Shown: positions 54,601 to 62,597 of the stretch, in pieces
Layout: each line of letters starts with the position of its first letter
Position numbering within the stretch: the stretch's first letter is position 1
NCBI RefSeq assembly: GCF_000327385.1
Contig: NW_008709027.1
Location: 2,343,952 to 2,407,951 of the forward strand
Direction: 5' to 3'
Length of the DNA: 64,000 nucleotides
Source: Lottia gigantea
Lineage: Eukaryota; Mollusca; Gastropoda; Lottiidae
Program-made: the position numbers and the translations under genes
Notes under the pieces: generated by a model
Seen by the model: the letters and a program-made list of their open reading frames with translations, nothing else
What the model was told of the DNA's origin: nothing
Databases searched by the model: none

Positions 54601-57600
54601 GAACAAGACACTTATCCTGTTGGTAGTATAATACAGTATCAATGTGATAGACCAGGCTATACATTATCAGGTTGGTAAAACTTTTATACTTTCTTGTCGA
54701 CAAAGGTTTTTTTTCAAAGAATTTCAACTCTTGTTGTTGGTATACCAAAATCCTCAGTACTCACATGTACAATATATTGTGATATAATTCAGACTGATTA
54801 AATCTGATTTATAATAGCTTCAACAAAGAGAGGTGGAAGACAAATTGTGCAGCACTACAATTAGATATGACTCTTAAATATAAGTCTTCCCTTTTTAAAT
54901 CCATTTTAATTTGCTCAGATACTATTCTTTTGATCAACAAGTGTTAAGGTATATATAATAAACTTCATGTTTCAACAATACATAAAGACTATTCTTGTGT
55001 TGACATTTCAGATTCATCTCCACTACAGTGTATATCAGAGAAGAACTATCAACCATCCACACATAAACCTAACTACCATCTATCAATACAATTTCACTAT
55101 ACACTAGATAGTGTCCTACCACTGAACCAGTGTAAAATATTTTATCAAGATCAACTAGAATTAATTCTTCAAGAGTATATAGATAATGGCATATTTTGTA
55201 ATACTTTTGGACACATTTCTATTACAGTACTTCATGGTGAAACTAAACCATCGATTAATGATACTGAGGTAATGGTGATCATCATCATTTATTTTCTATC
55301 TGAAGCAGTTGTAAAGACATTTTCTATTTCTATTGTTTACAAAGTGCAATACCTGATACTTCTGAAATTGTTCACAAATATGATGTAGATATATGACGTC
55401 TGTGAATCCAATGATTTAAAAGGATACTACCTCTTAGAATGGACATAAGATTTAAAGTCTCAAACTTGGTCAACAAGTGTATATATTCATCAGATGGATT
55501 TACCAGGTGGCCTGACTAAAGAATAAAATCTCTGTTAATGTTGCCATCAAAAATTAGTAGTATTTGATGGGTTTGGCTAGGGACTTGTTAACAAATTCTT
55601 GATGTTGCTTTGATATTTTAACTTCAGATGTTCCTGGTAATAGATCTGGAGATATCAATATTAGATGATTCTGATACATCTGTAGCTTGTACTTGTGGCA
55701 ATGTAATAAAGACTAAACTTGCTCAACAAATTAATGACCCACATATAGTAACTCTTCAATCAAAGGAACTATCTTGTCCCACAGCTTCATTGCTTCAAGA
55801 TATTGAAAAGTATTCTGATTCTAAATGGACATGTTTACCAGGTCAACAACTTGATAATGATTCTGAAGTTTGTAACGAAGAGATAAATCCAATTTGTATT
55901 CAGGGTGAGAGGAGTTCTGTTTTTTTTATTAATAGGTTTTCTGGGTTACTCTGCACTAACATGAAGCTATCTATGAGTATCAGAAAATAGATTTTAGAAA
56001 TTACACAAGATATGTTTTTTTTTGCAAAATTTCAGGATGCATTGAAAGATTTCCAGACTTGATTGAACCAATAGAGACCACAATATCCACATCAAGTATA
56101 GGTATAGATATAACAACTACTCCTGAGATTGATACAACTACTAGTTATTTGGAAATTACAACATTGGAACCTGAAATTACAACATTTGTAACAACATCTG
56201 ATTGGGAAACAACCACAATTTCTCTTGATACAACAATTTCCGGTGATAAAACAACTGATAGACCTTTAACAGGTATAACAACAAGTGAAACTACTCCTGG
56301 CAAGACCGATACAGCAACCAGATCTCCATCTCCATCTTTAATAACTGATGAAGCTACTGATACCACACAAGATTCCACTACTACACCTACTTCATCAGTA
56401 TCAATAACAGAAGAAGATTTATTAACAAGCTCAACCAGTGGTTCCACCACTACAGATATGATACCAGAAGACACATCTGAAACTGATTTTACTTCTGGCT
56501 TCTCATCAACATCTGAATCATCTACATCAACCACAGTAGAAGATTTTAGCACAGACTATTTGTTCAGCACAACAGACTCAAGTTTGCAATATTCTAGCAG
56601 CACTCAAGACAGTACTGAAAGAACTGGTGACATATCCTCGGAAGGACCTATAAGTACTGAAATAACACAAACTAGAACCTCAACAGTTTCAACAAGTGCT
56701 CAAGAGTCAAGTTCAAAGGAGCCATCAAGCACAGATGAATCAATAACATCTCAAGGACCTCCAAGCACTCTTCAACCAGAAGCTACTACAAGACCAATAA
56801 GTACAACACAACTAAGTACACCAGAGGTATCAACTACCCATGGAGCACAAGAACCATCTTCTACACAAGGACAACCAATTACTCCAGGACCATCAAGTAC
56901 ACAAGAGCCATCATCTTCACATGGACCTCCTGTTACTCCACATCCATCAAGTACACAGGGACCTGCTGTTACTCCACATCCATCAAGTACACAGGGACCT
57001 CTTGTTACTCAACATCCATCAAGTACACAGGGACCTCCTGTTACTCAACATCCATCAAGTACACAAGGACCTCATGTTACTCCACATCTATCAAGTACAC
57101 AAGGACCTCCTATTACTCCACATCCATCAAGTTCAGAAAGTACATCAAATTCTCATGGACCACCAATCTCCCCAAAACCGCCACAAGGCACATCAACTAT
57201 CCCAAATGATCAATCTAGTCCCCTTATTACTGAAGGTTTAGAAACTACAATATATCCCGAAACAACATTACCAACCCCATTTAATGGTAAGTTATTCAAT
57301 AAATGGATGCTACTTACATGGTATTTAAGTTAGGATTTCAGTTCCAAATGTAAATGTCTAATGAAAAACAACTTTTTTCAGCAAACATTTTTGTATAAGA
57401 TTATTTTTTGAAATTTTCTTTTTGCAGCAAGTTTGCCTGTTTGTTTGGTTGCTGTTTATGATAAATTATCTGGATCTTTTGATGATAATTTGTGCATTGA
57501 CCGTGTTCACAGTGATTTAAACAATATAGTCAACTCTATTTTAACCAGTTTCCAAACAACTATTGGTTGTGGAAATTCTTCTGATGTGACCTTACTTTTA

Positions 57601-60600
57601 CAAACAGGAAATGCTGGTTTCAGAAATACATATGTAAGTATATATTTGGTTATATATCTTTCTTGGATCCTTTTGTTGTCCTCAAAATTATGTGGAGACT
57701 AGTTCAGGTCTGGTTTAGATGAAAATTGATATACAAATGTACAAATGTATTGATAACATCTCAATTAACTTGAAGTTGTGGCTTTTGTCAAAGTCCATCA
57801 ATGCAATAGAGCAGACAATTTTGATCTCATTTTGATGTTATTGAGTACATCTATATCACTAAATGCTGTCACATTGTTGACTGCTACCTGTTTCTACTTC
57901 TATATTCAGGTTGATATAGATATAATATTTGGAATATCAACAGCAAATAGTGATGGAATTCAAAGTTGTTCAAGGGAATTCCTTGGATTTTTGACAGTAA
58001 CATTACCTAACTTGCTATCAGAATTACAGACAAATTTGGTACCTACTTACTGTGCTAGCCTCAACTATACTCGAGACATGTTTAATATTACTGATAGCTA
58101 TTGGGGTTGTATGGATGATTACATATTAAATGATGTGGATTGGATTTGTGAAGATCCTAATGCAGCAGATCTGTCTGTAAGATCAGAAGTAGATGCATCA
58201 TCAACATACAGGAAAGTTGACACAGTACCAACTGTTATAATAAAGTTTAATGGTGGTTTACAGAATCGCAATGCAATACCAAATAACTGCCGTGATTATT
58301 ATGAACAAGGATTACAGAAAATCTTTGAAAACTTGGAACCAGTAATGAATTCAAGGTCCTCCGAAAATTGTAAAGATATATACATCTCTGTGGCTGACCA
58401 TATCAGTGTCCAGATACATGGAAAGAAGGTAGACAATATTTCTATTCTATGAGCACTGAGGATTGGACAATCAAAGAATATTTTCCAACTAAATTAGATT
58501 AAATTAACACTGTTTTCAAACAGTCATACTGAAATTTTACATAATGATTTAAATACAGATGAAATTTGTTTTTGTTTTTTCTGTCATAAATTTTTATGAA
58601 TTTTACATCATGCATGTGAATTATAAAGATGCTTGTAACTGATAGAGGACAAACTATAATTGGAATGAGATAAGGGCATACATGTAGGCTGTATTTAAAA
58701 ATCACATTCAGAATTATTATTTTCCAGGTGGACACCTCCGCTCATATTTATTTATATCCACAATCTAATTCTGTCAACAGTCAAAGGATGGAGACCTGTA
58801 AATTATTTGTACTGTCAGTTTTCAACAATCCTGACCCCCATTCTTTATCCTTGATCAAACCTTTGAATTTCAATGAACAATGTAGTTCCCTAGTATTGTC
58901 ACCAGCATCTTTAAAGTTAAAAGGTGATAAATATGATGCCAGTGTATCATGTTGTATGGACTGTGTTTTGGATTCCACTAATTATAAATGTATACATGGT
59001 AAGAATTAGTTTTGTTGTTGTTATGGATGAATTGTGTATATGTTTGAACTGTATATCAATCTACGAAATATTAAAAACGTACAGGAAAAATTTTAATCAA
59101 TGATTTAACAGTATATTTTTTAACCCATGGAGCAATTTTGAAACATTTAAAAAGTCTTGAGTCTAAAATATGAAGTTCTGAAACTTTTTCCTATGTTTTG
59201 TTTTTTTTAGATCTTCCAATGCTTTCGTTATATAAAGTATCATTTATGAACTATGTACCCAATTTATTTAAATTTAAACACCTCACAAACTTATGAAACA
59301 AATCTTTGCCAAATAATATAATCATCTGGTTGATCTGGTTTCCGGTGTTAATTTTTATACGCCCACATAAAATGGGGGCGTATATTGCCGTCACCCATGT
59401 CCGTCGGTCCACAATTACTCGTAAACACTCTACAAGACACAATTCTTGACGGATTTTGACAAAACTTGGTATGAGTGTTCTTAATCACCCAAGGATGAAC
59501 CCTATTGAAAATCAGATGAATCGAAAAATATTAAGTATAAGTTATTGCCCTTGTTCTTAAAAACGCATTCAATTTTTAGCTCGTAAACACTCTAGATGGG
59601 ACAATTCTTGATGGATTTTAATGAAACTTGGCATGAGTGTTCATAATCACCCAAGGATGAACCCTATTGAAAATCAGATGAATCAAAAAATATTTAGCAT
59701 GAGTTATTGCCCTTGTTCTTGAAAACGCGTTAAATTTTTAGCTCGTAAACACTCTTGAAGGCACAATTCTTGATGGATTTCTACGAAACTGGGCATGAGT
59801 GTTTGGTATCAACCAAGGATAAACCGTATTGAAAATCAGAAAAATTGAAAAATATTTAGTATGAGTTATTGCTCTTATTCTTGAAAACACGTTCAAATTT
59901 TAAACTTGTAAAGAGTCTAGAAGGAACAATTCTAGACGGATTTTAACGAAACTTGGCATGAGTGTTTGTTATCATCAAAGGATAAACCCTATTGGAAATC
60001 AGAAAAATCGAAAAATATTTAGTTATTGCCCTTGCTCATGAAAACACGTTTAATTTTTAGCTCATAATCATTCTAGAAGGCACAATTCTTGACAGATTTT
60101 TATGAAACATGGTGTGAATGCTCGTAATTACCCAAGGATGAACCCTATTGAAAATCAGAAGAATTGAAAAATATTTAGTATTAGCTATTGCCCTTTTTCT
60201 TGAAACCGCTTTCAAATTTAGCTCTTAAACACTAAAGGACATGATTCTTTCTGGATTTTGACAAAACTTGGTTTTAATATTCAGTCCTGAAGATTGAATA
60301 TTTGCCTTCTAGAGTTTTCACGAGCTAAAGATTGAACACGTTTTCAAGAACTATGGCAATAACTCATACTCAATATTATTCAGTGTTGTGCTAAAGAGTT
60401 CAAAAGAAGTGTATGACTGAAGGTTGAATATTTCATACTGGTGATTGTTACTGTACTGCTAAATATTTATGTTCAAAATAAAAGCTGCCAGTGGGCGTAT
60501 ATTACCTTCCCTGGCAAATAAATGAAGATTATATTCAAGTAACAATTCATAAATTAAAGATCTTGTTGTCTTTGTAGAAAGTATCCCGAGCTATGAAAGT

Positions 60601-60789
60601 TTCTATACTGTTAGATTTACTGGAGCTTTTGATAGAAACATTTGTAGTAAATCATTGGAGGTGTCTACTAAAATCAGTTTACTTAGCTTTTATAAGAAGA
60701 TAGTAACTAAAGTCAACCAACTTTGTCAATCTCACTCAGTTATTCTGGATCCAATTTCAAGTGTACAGTTGGTCACTGGAAGTGATTTT
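24567..60789 (+). CDS. large multidomain secreted or surface protein, 3' end beyond window
   Basis: Twenty-nine exons join in one frame to 2131 codons: 24567-24647, 30274-30340, 34102-34183, 37028-37176, 38257-38358, 38622-38852, 39587-39720, 40064-40262, 40583-40743, 41226-41424, 41813-41988, 46513-46660, 46985-47155, 47489-47659, 47946-48119, 48459-48635, 49672-49803, 50223-50384, 50776-50964, 52602-52802, 54021-54194, 54551-54670, 55012-55268, 55628-55904, 56036-57286, 57428-57633, 57910-58428, 58728-58998, 60578-60789. Order: signal peptide, C-type lectin, LDLa, CUB x3, sushi x4, EGF x2, sushi x4, unknown module, mucin stretch, unknown module x3. Domain borders are phase 1, CUB and unknown-module interiors are split at phase 0. 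The last exon ends at a phase-0 donor with no further exon found, so a C-terminus or membrane anchor is unseen. It recalls complement regulators and CSMD-type proteins but matches none I know. Joining to one transcript is inferred from unbroken phase matching. Confidence 0.85.
24903..25160. mobile_element. foldback (MITE-like) element in intron 1
   Basis: The left arm (from about 24915, ACTAAACTTTGTATGTGTAT) is an imperfect inverted copy of the right arm ending near 25150. The inner arms meet again around GGTTCCTGCAAATC and its inverse GAATTGCAGGAACC. A related copy lies at 28955-29205. No transposase is present. Confidence 0.6.
26150..28265. repeat. diverged repeat, three partial copies in intron 1
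   Basis: Around 26155-26320, 26355-26510 and 27895-27990 the same pattern recurs: a TTGGCTGT-like stretch, a CGTACAACCCAATCAAA-like stretch and a TGATACAAGAAA-like stretch. Blocks near 26990-27070 and 28160-28240 also resemble each other. No coding capacity seen. Confidence 0.55.
28955..29205. mobile_element. second copy of the 24.9-kb foldback element
   Basis: Shares the block AGACGTCTGTGGTTCCTGCA and, near its right end, the blocks GAAAATTGGAATGGCGC and CCCCGATACACATACGAAA with the inverted arms of 24903-25160. A further fragment of the right arm may lie at 39460-39515 in a later intron. Confidence 0.55.
29206..30273 (+). other. intron 1 remainder, nothing recognised
   Basis: AT-rich to moderately GC-rich intronic sequence with no ORF or repeat I could assign. 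Confidence 0.4.
30274..38852 (+). CDS. exons 2-6: C-type lectin domain plus LDLa
   Basis: Exons 3-6 give a C-type lectin fold at about residues 57-205: [30 protein letters not shown], a WIGF core in place of the usual WIGL, and a closing [11 protein letters not shown]. The four canonical cysteines are present, with one extra CC pair. The EPN or QPD sugar-binding tripeptide and the WND calcium motif are not recognisable (KYRWILHGC stands where WND-x-x-C would be), so classical calcium-dependent sugar binding is doubtful. The rest of exon 6 is an LDL-receptor class A repeat (residues ~206-236) ending [16 protein letters not shown], with the calcium-binding D-x4-SDE signature intact. Exons: 30274-30340, 34102-34183, 37028-37176, 38257-38358, 38622-38852. 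Confidence 0.85.
30397..31120 (+). repeat. dispersed repeat (ATACGCCCAC family), plus orientation
   Basis: Starts TTTTTATATGCCCACATT with the hairpin partner AATGTGG, then GGTCCGTCCGTCCGTCC, then about four ~165-base units each with GATGAACGGTTTTTGAGTTA. The 3' end is missing. Lies in intron 2, sense. Confidence 0.8.
32263..33745 (+). repeat. dispersed repeat with seven tandem ~171-bp units, plus orientation
   Basis: Begins TTTTTATACGCCCACATG; ends with CTGACAGCTGCCAGTGAGCG and TTACCTTGCAACGCAAGCTA. Units start near 32343, 32513, 32684, 32857, 33027, 33199 and 33370, each with GTGAGCAGGATTGAAGCTAC. The two-unit block at about 32505-32790 is almost identical to that at 33190-33480, which points to unequal exchange inside the element. 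Intron 2, sense with the host gene. Confidence 0.85.
34427..34819. mobile_element. hAT non-autonomous element with intact target duplication
   Basis: Ends are GAAGGCTGCAACGATTC and, inverted, TAGGGCTGCAACGATTCG; this GGCTGCAACGATT end is typical of a widespread group of hAT MITEs. The octamer CTAATTGT occurs exactly at both flanks (34419-34426 and 34820-34827), a perfect 8-bp target duplication, so the insertion is fairly young. It sits in intron 3 of the large gene; no transposase is encoded in its 393 bases. Confidence 0.85.
34828..37027 (+). other. rest of intron 3, nothing recognised
   Basis: AT-rich intronic sequence without assignable ORF or repeat. Exon 4 starts at 37028 after TTTTTCAG. 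Confidence 0.4.
37393..38140 (+). repeat. dispersed repeat (ATACGCCCAC family), plus orientation
   Basis: Clear hairpin 5' end (TTTTTATACGCCCACACG ... GATGGGCGTATATTG) and 3' end (GTGGGCGTATGTTACCTTGC then CTGGCAAGCTAT). The internal units differ from other copies: three ~175-base units with TGTGTGTCAATGT and AAGATGATCCCTAT. A subfamily copy in intron 4. Confidence 0.8.
39137..39450 (+). repeat. dispersed repeat, truncated, plus orientation
   Basis: Starts TTTTTATACATCCACATG, partner hairpin arm CATGAAAATGTGG, then one and a half internal units with GATGAAACTTGGTGTGAGCA. No 3' end. Intron 6. Confidence 0.7.
39587..46660 (+). CDS. exons 7-12: three CUB domains
   Basis: Each CUB is coded by two exons split at a phase-0 intron in the same place (39587-39720 + 40064-40262; 40583-40743 + 41226-41424; 41813-41988 + 46513-46660), residues ~237-576. 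Hallmarks: [18 protein letters not shown] and C-x-W in CUB1, [20 protein letters not shown] in CUB2, [19 protein letters not shown] in CUB3, and a Y/F-D-G strand ([18 protein letters not shown]). All three have only the first disulphide pair; the C...C pair of the second half of typical CUBs is absent. Second-half exons of CUB1 and CUB2 are both 199 bases, and the shared structure suggests internal duplication. CUB3 is the most divergent. Role: protein-protein binding outside the cell, by analogy. Confidence 0.88.
41989..44585 (+). other. first part of intron 11, nothing recognised
   Basis: The longest stretch without identifiable features inside the large gene. Frames at 43287-43499 and 41938-42273 (minus) have no domain or coding bias. 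Confidence 0.4.
44592..45165 (+). repeat. dispersed repeat (ATACGCCCAC family), plus orientation
   Basis: TTTTTATATGCCCACATTAT hairpin start, the CCGTCCGTCCGTCTGTCC tract, two to three units, then a variant 3' end GTGGGCGTATCTTGCTAGTC and AACCACTTGTT. Intron 11. Confidence 0.8.
45427..45855 (+). repeat. dispersed repeat, short copy, plus orientation
   Basis: TTTTTATACGCCCACATTAT start and the same variant 3' end as the copy at 44592-45165 (GTGGGCGTATCTTGCTAGGC, AACCACTTGTC). The two copies share a GATAGGTGACTGCCCTTGAT block, so they form one subfamily. A weaker, heavily decayed remnant follows at about 46090-46320. Confidence 0.78.
46985..48635 (+). CDS. exons 13-16: sushi (CCP) domains 1-4
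   Basis: Four phase 1-1 exons (46985-47155, 47489-47659, 47946-48119, 48459-48635) each code one sushi domain of 57-59 residues, together residues ~576-807. Each shows the family pattern of four cysteines, a G-Y between the second and third, and most have a late Trp: for instance [14 protein letters not shown] ... [11 protein letters not shown] in the first and [14 protein letters not shown] ... TWSSPTPTC in the third. CCP4 lacks the Trp ([12 protein letters not shown]). Sushi strings are binding rods in complement regulators and adhesion proteins. Confidence 0.9.
48683..49515 (+). repeat. dispersed repeat (ATACGCCCAC family), plus orientation
   Basis: Only the second hairpin arm of the 5' end remains (CCATGTGGGCGTATATTGCC). 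Four units with CGGATGAAGGGTTTC follow, then the standard 3' end AGTGGGCGTATGTTACCTTG with CCTGGCAAACTATC. Intron 16. Confidence 0.8.
49672..50384 (+). CDS. exons 17-18: two calcium-binding-type EGF domains
   Basis: Both exons are phase 1-1 and start with the DINEC consensus of calcium-binding EGF domains. Exon 17 (49672-49803): [18 protein letters not shown] then [18 protein letters not shown]. Exon 18 (50223-50384): [16 protein letters not shown] then [11 protein letters not shown]. Both carry the C-x-N-x4-Y-x-C-x-C pattern linked to Asn/Asp beta-hydroxylation. The second has an atypically long loop before its last cysteine. Such pairs stiffen extracellular rods when calcium is bound. Confidence 0.9.
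50776..54670 (+). CDS. exons 19-22: sushi (CCP) domains 5-8
   Basis: Exons 50776-50964, 52602-52802, 54021-54194 and 54551-54670 (residues ~905-1133). CCP5 ([16 protein letters not shown]), CCP6 ([18 protein letters not shown], with a long C-terminal loop [13 protein letters not shown]) and CCP7 ([16 protein letters not shown]) have all four cysteines. CCP8 begins normally ([13 protein letters not shown] ... [11 protein letters not shown]), has a third cysteine in the next exon (LQCISEK), but no fourth; it runs straight into the first unknown module. Exon 20 is preceded by a 1.5-kb tandem array of its own acceptor region (51096-52601). Confidence 0.87.
51096..52601 (+). repeat. tandem array of 20 copies of a splice acceptor plus exon-20 start
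   Basis: Twenty units of about 75 bases lie head to tail between a normal-looking acceptor (TTTTATTGCCTACAG, ending 51095) and the real exon 20. Each unit holds a near-copy of the first 39-44 bases of exon 20 (ATAGTGACTGTGTTAAACTA then GATAGAATATCTAATGGTGG) followed by an AT-rich tail ending in a good acceptor, TATTATTTTGATTACAG or TATTATTATGATTACAG. Variants are arranged in higher-order groups. Some units have TGTTAAAC instead of TGTGTTAAAC, which shifts the frame. The exon at 52602 is the only copy that continues into a full sushi domain. Confidence 0.95.
53003..53672 (+). repeat. dispersed repeat (ATACGCCCAC family), plus orientation
   Basis: 5' end trimmed to ATGTGGACGTATATTGCCGT plus a long CGTCGGTCCGTCAGTCC tract; internal units as in the copy at 48683-49515; 3' end shortened to GCTGGTAGTGGGCTTGCC and TGGCAAGCTATC. 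Intron 20. Confidence 0.8.
55012..55904 (+). CDS. exons 23-24: unknown module, copy 1
   Basis: After the third cysteine of CCP8 the chain enters a module of about 150 residues that I do not recognise: a strand ([12 protein letters not shown]), an N-x-C start of a helix ([15 protein letters not shown]), a second cysteine (GIFCNTF), a strand ([10 protein letters not shown]), a phase-0 intron, a further strand ([12 protein letters not shown]), cysteines, and an end at [10 protein letters not shown]. Three more copies follow after the mucin exon. The strand-helix-strand / strand order and the neighbouring mucin stretch recall SEA domains, but the family's GSVVV-like cleavage site is not visible. 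Confidence 0.7.
56036..57286 (+). CDS. exon 25: mucin-like Thr/Ser/Pro exon
   Basis: One phase 1-1 exon of 1251 bases codes 417 residues (about 1311-1728) made mostly of Thr, Ser, Pro, Gly, Gln and acidic residues, with runs such as [15 protein letters not shown] and [13 protein letters not shown]. Near its end a 36-base unit repeats in frame about seven times (roughly 56880-57135), coding [12 protein letters not shown]-like dodecamers. Dense O-glycosylation is expected, giving an extended stalk or slime-like stretch. It contains a Cys only at its very start (GCIERFPD). Frames on the other strand and in the +1 frame here are composition shadows. Confidence 0.9.
57428..58998 (+). CDS. exons 26-28: unknown module, copies 2 and 3
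   Basis: Copy 2 is exon 26 (57428-57633) plus the first half of exon 27: [50 protein letters not shown], phase-0 intron, [10 protein letters not shown], cysteines and [10 protein letters not shown]. Copy 3 starts inside exon 27 (57910-58428) with no intron at the border: [46 protein letters not shown], then a phase-0 intron, then exon 28 (58728-58998) [10 protein letters not shown] ... NYKCIHG. The intron falls in the same place in the module in all copies, which supports internal duplication of a two-exon unit and later loss of one border intron. Confidence 0.72.
59353..60515 (+). repeat. dispersed repeat with about six ~180-bp units, plus orientation
   Basis: TTTTTATACGCCCACATAAA and GGGGGCGTATATTGCCGTC form the 5' hairpin; the 3' end is GCCAGTGGGCGTATATTACC then TTCCCTGGCAA. 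Internal units are a distinct subfamily: CACTCTAGAAGGCACAATTC, CCCAAGGATGAACCCTATTG. Intron 28, sense. Confidence 0.82.
60578..60789 (+). CDS. exon 29: unknown module, copy 4 (first half)
   Basis: Codes [35 protein letters not shown] and [11 protein letters not shown], matching the first halves of the other three copies, including the N-x-C pair start and the phase-0 donor GTAAGT. The partner second half must be further downstream; no acceptor followed by an open phase-0 exon was found before the right edge. Confidence 0.72.
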
Positions 60790-61740
60790 GTAAGTTTTTA
60801 TGTATTTTGTATTTTGAAATACAATATTTATACTGTGGGAGTCTGTGTTCGTCTGTCTGTCCCTTTACAATTACTCTTCATTTCTTTTCAAGAGTCAAGA
60901 TAAAACTTAATATGTGTATACATACGTATAAAGTAAAGATCAAGATAAAACTTTCAGAATATTATCCCTAGTGAAGGAGCATATATTGAACATGCTGTCG
61001 CTCTTAAACTATACAGCAGAATGCAAGAAAATTTGGAATGTATATAGTAAGTTTGATAAAAAAAACCAACAGAATTTGAAGTTTTGACCCCTGTGTTAAC
61101 AACCAGTCCTTATTATTCTGCATGATCTTCAGTAAAGAAAATAAATAAATACCGTTCTTTAGCCAACAATCTCTTTTCATGAACTTTTGTAAAAGCATCT
61201 TATTGTTAAAACTGGTTGTATTGTATTGTTCAAATTGTAACAGTATGGTTTTGTTGATATTACTGGGTTTATAGGAATACTACAATGTCTCAAACTTGTC
61301 CAATAAGGGTATAGATTTATTATTGGAGGGATAGAGGGATTCTGTTGTATAGTTATGACATCATGGAAGTCCACTGATGGATGTATACTCAAGTTTGAAA
61401 TGTTGAATTATTTGGTCATACTAAGAAGTAGTATTCCTTTAATTGTTTCTTCAAAAGCCACTACTCATGTAAAATTCAAAATCAACAAATGAATAATAAT
61501 AATTGATCTAGTGCAACAAGCTGATACAACTATTCTAAGCAGTTTTAAAATTTCAAATATAGATATTATGGAAAAGGAATGGTAACAGGCTAGGTTTTTT
61601 TATTTTAGCCAAATATCTAATATACATAATGATCTGATGATTAAGTTCTTTAAGGCCAAATAGACGCAGTTTTCACTTTTGAATTACATCTGTGCTAATA
61701 TGTTTATACAAAAATAACTTAATAAATCTAATTGCTTATA
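60790..61740 (+). other. presumed intron 29, nothing recognised
   Basis: No exon continues the large gene here. A short pyrimidine-rich GTCTGTGTTCGTCTGTCTGT stretch at 60839 may be a decayed start of the dispersed repeat. Confidence 0.4.
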
Positions 61741-62056
61741 TACGGAGCCCCTTAAGCGCAATTTTCAACACTTTTTATTATTAGTTCGTTTAAACGAAAT
61801 AGTTATTTCGTTAAAACAAAATAAATTATTATTTCGTTTAAACGAATTAATTTTTTCGTCTAATTCGTTTAAAAGGAAATAATTAACCCATCTTTTTATT
61901 TTGTTTAAACGAATTAATTATTTTGTTTAAACGAATTAATTATTTCGTTTAACGAAATAAACATAGGGTATATTTTACATAGGTAAAACGAAATATGTGA
62001 TATTATTTCGCTTAAACGAAATAATAATAAAAAGTGTTGAAAATTGCACTCCGTAC
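61741..62056. mobile_element. foldback element with TTTCGTTTAAACGAAA core, copy 1
   Basis: Outer arms GCAATTTTCAACACTTTTTA (61759) and its inverse TAAAAAGTGTTGAAAATTGC (62029-62048) bracket a core of repeated TTTCGTTTAAACGAAA-type palindromes. The left arm carries CGGAGCCCCTTAAGC, absent from the right arm. The whole 0.3 kb can fold into one long hairpin. Confidence 0.85.
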
Positions 62057-62392
62057 TTATATCTTCTTTTTGATGATTTCAACAAATTTAGTCTGTTCTG
62101 TGGATTTAGCACCACCAACATAAAATAGGTGTGCTTGTTGGCAATATTTTTTTAAAACTAGTATGGTGTTCTATAAGGGTAAAAAGCTGTCTCAAATAAA
62201 TATATACAATCTAAACAAGATAATCAGTTGATTGTAAGTGTACAGTTGTCAGCCAACAATACTCACAAACAACTACAAATTGAGCTTGTTTTAGATGATC
62301 CAAACTTTCAATGGCAACTTTCTTGAAATGATGATGATAAAATAGTTTTAAGTGTCAGTGAAAACTAATCATGTGATTAGTCATGTGGTATT

Positions 62393-62597
62393 TACAGAGC
62401 CCCTAAGGCGCAATTGTAAACATATTTATTTATTATTTCGTTTAAACGAAATAACATCATTTATTTCGTTTAAACGAAATAATATTTCGTTTATTTCGTT
62501 TAAAAGAAATAATATTTCGTTTAAACGAAATAATTATTTCGTTTAAACGAAATAATAAATAAATATGTTTACAATTGCGCCTTAGGGGCTCCGTAGG
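62393..62597. mobile_element. foldback element with TTTCGTTTAAACGAAA core, copy 2
   Basis: Near-perfect palindrome: AGAGCCCCTAAGGCGCAATT and GTAAACATATTTATTTATTA on the left are matched by the inverse TAATAAATAAATATGTTTAC and AATTGCGCCTTAGGGGCTCC on the right, with five TTTCGTTTAAACGAAA-type palindromes between. It shares the GGAGCCCCT ends and core with copy 1, but the middle of the arms differs. Confidence 0.88.

Noticed and set aside
56145-57241. Minus-strand frame (56145-56552) and +1 frame (56840-57241) over the mucin exon
   Set aside because: Composition shadows of a low-complexity coding exon; the sense frame joins in phase to flanking exons.
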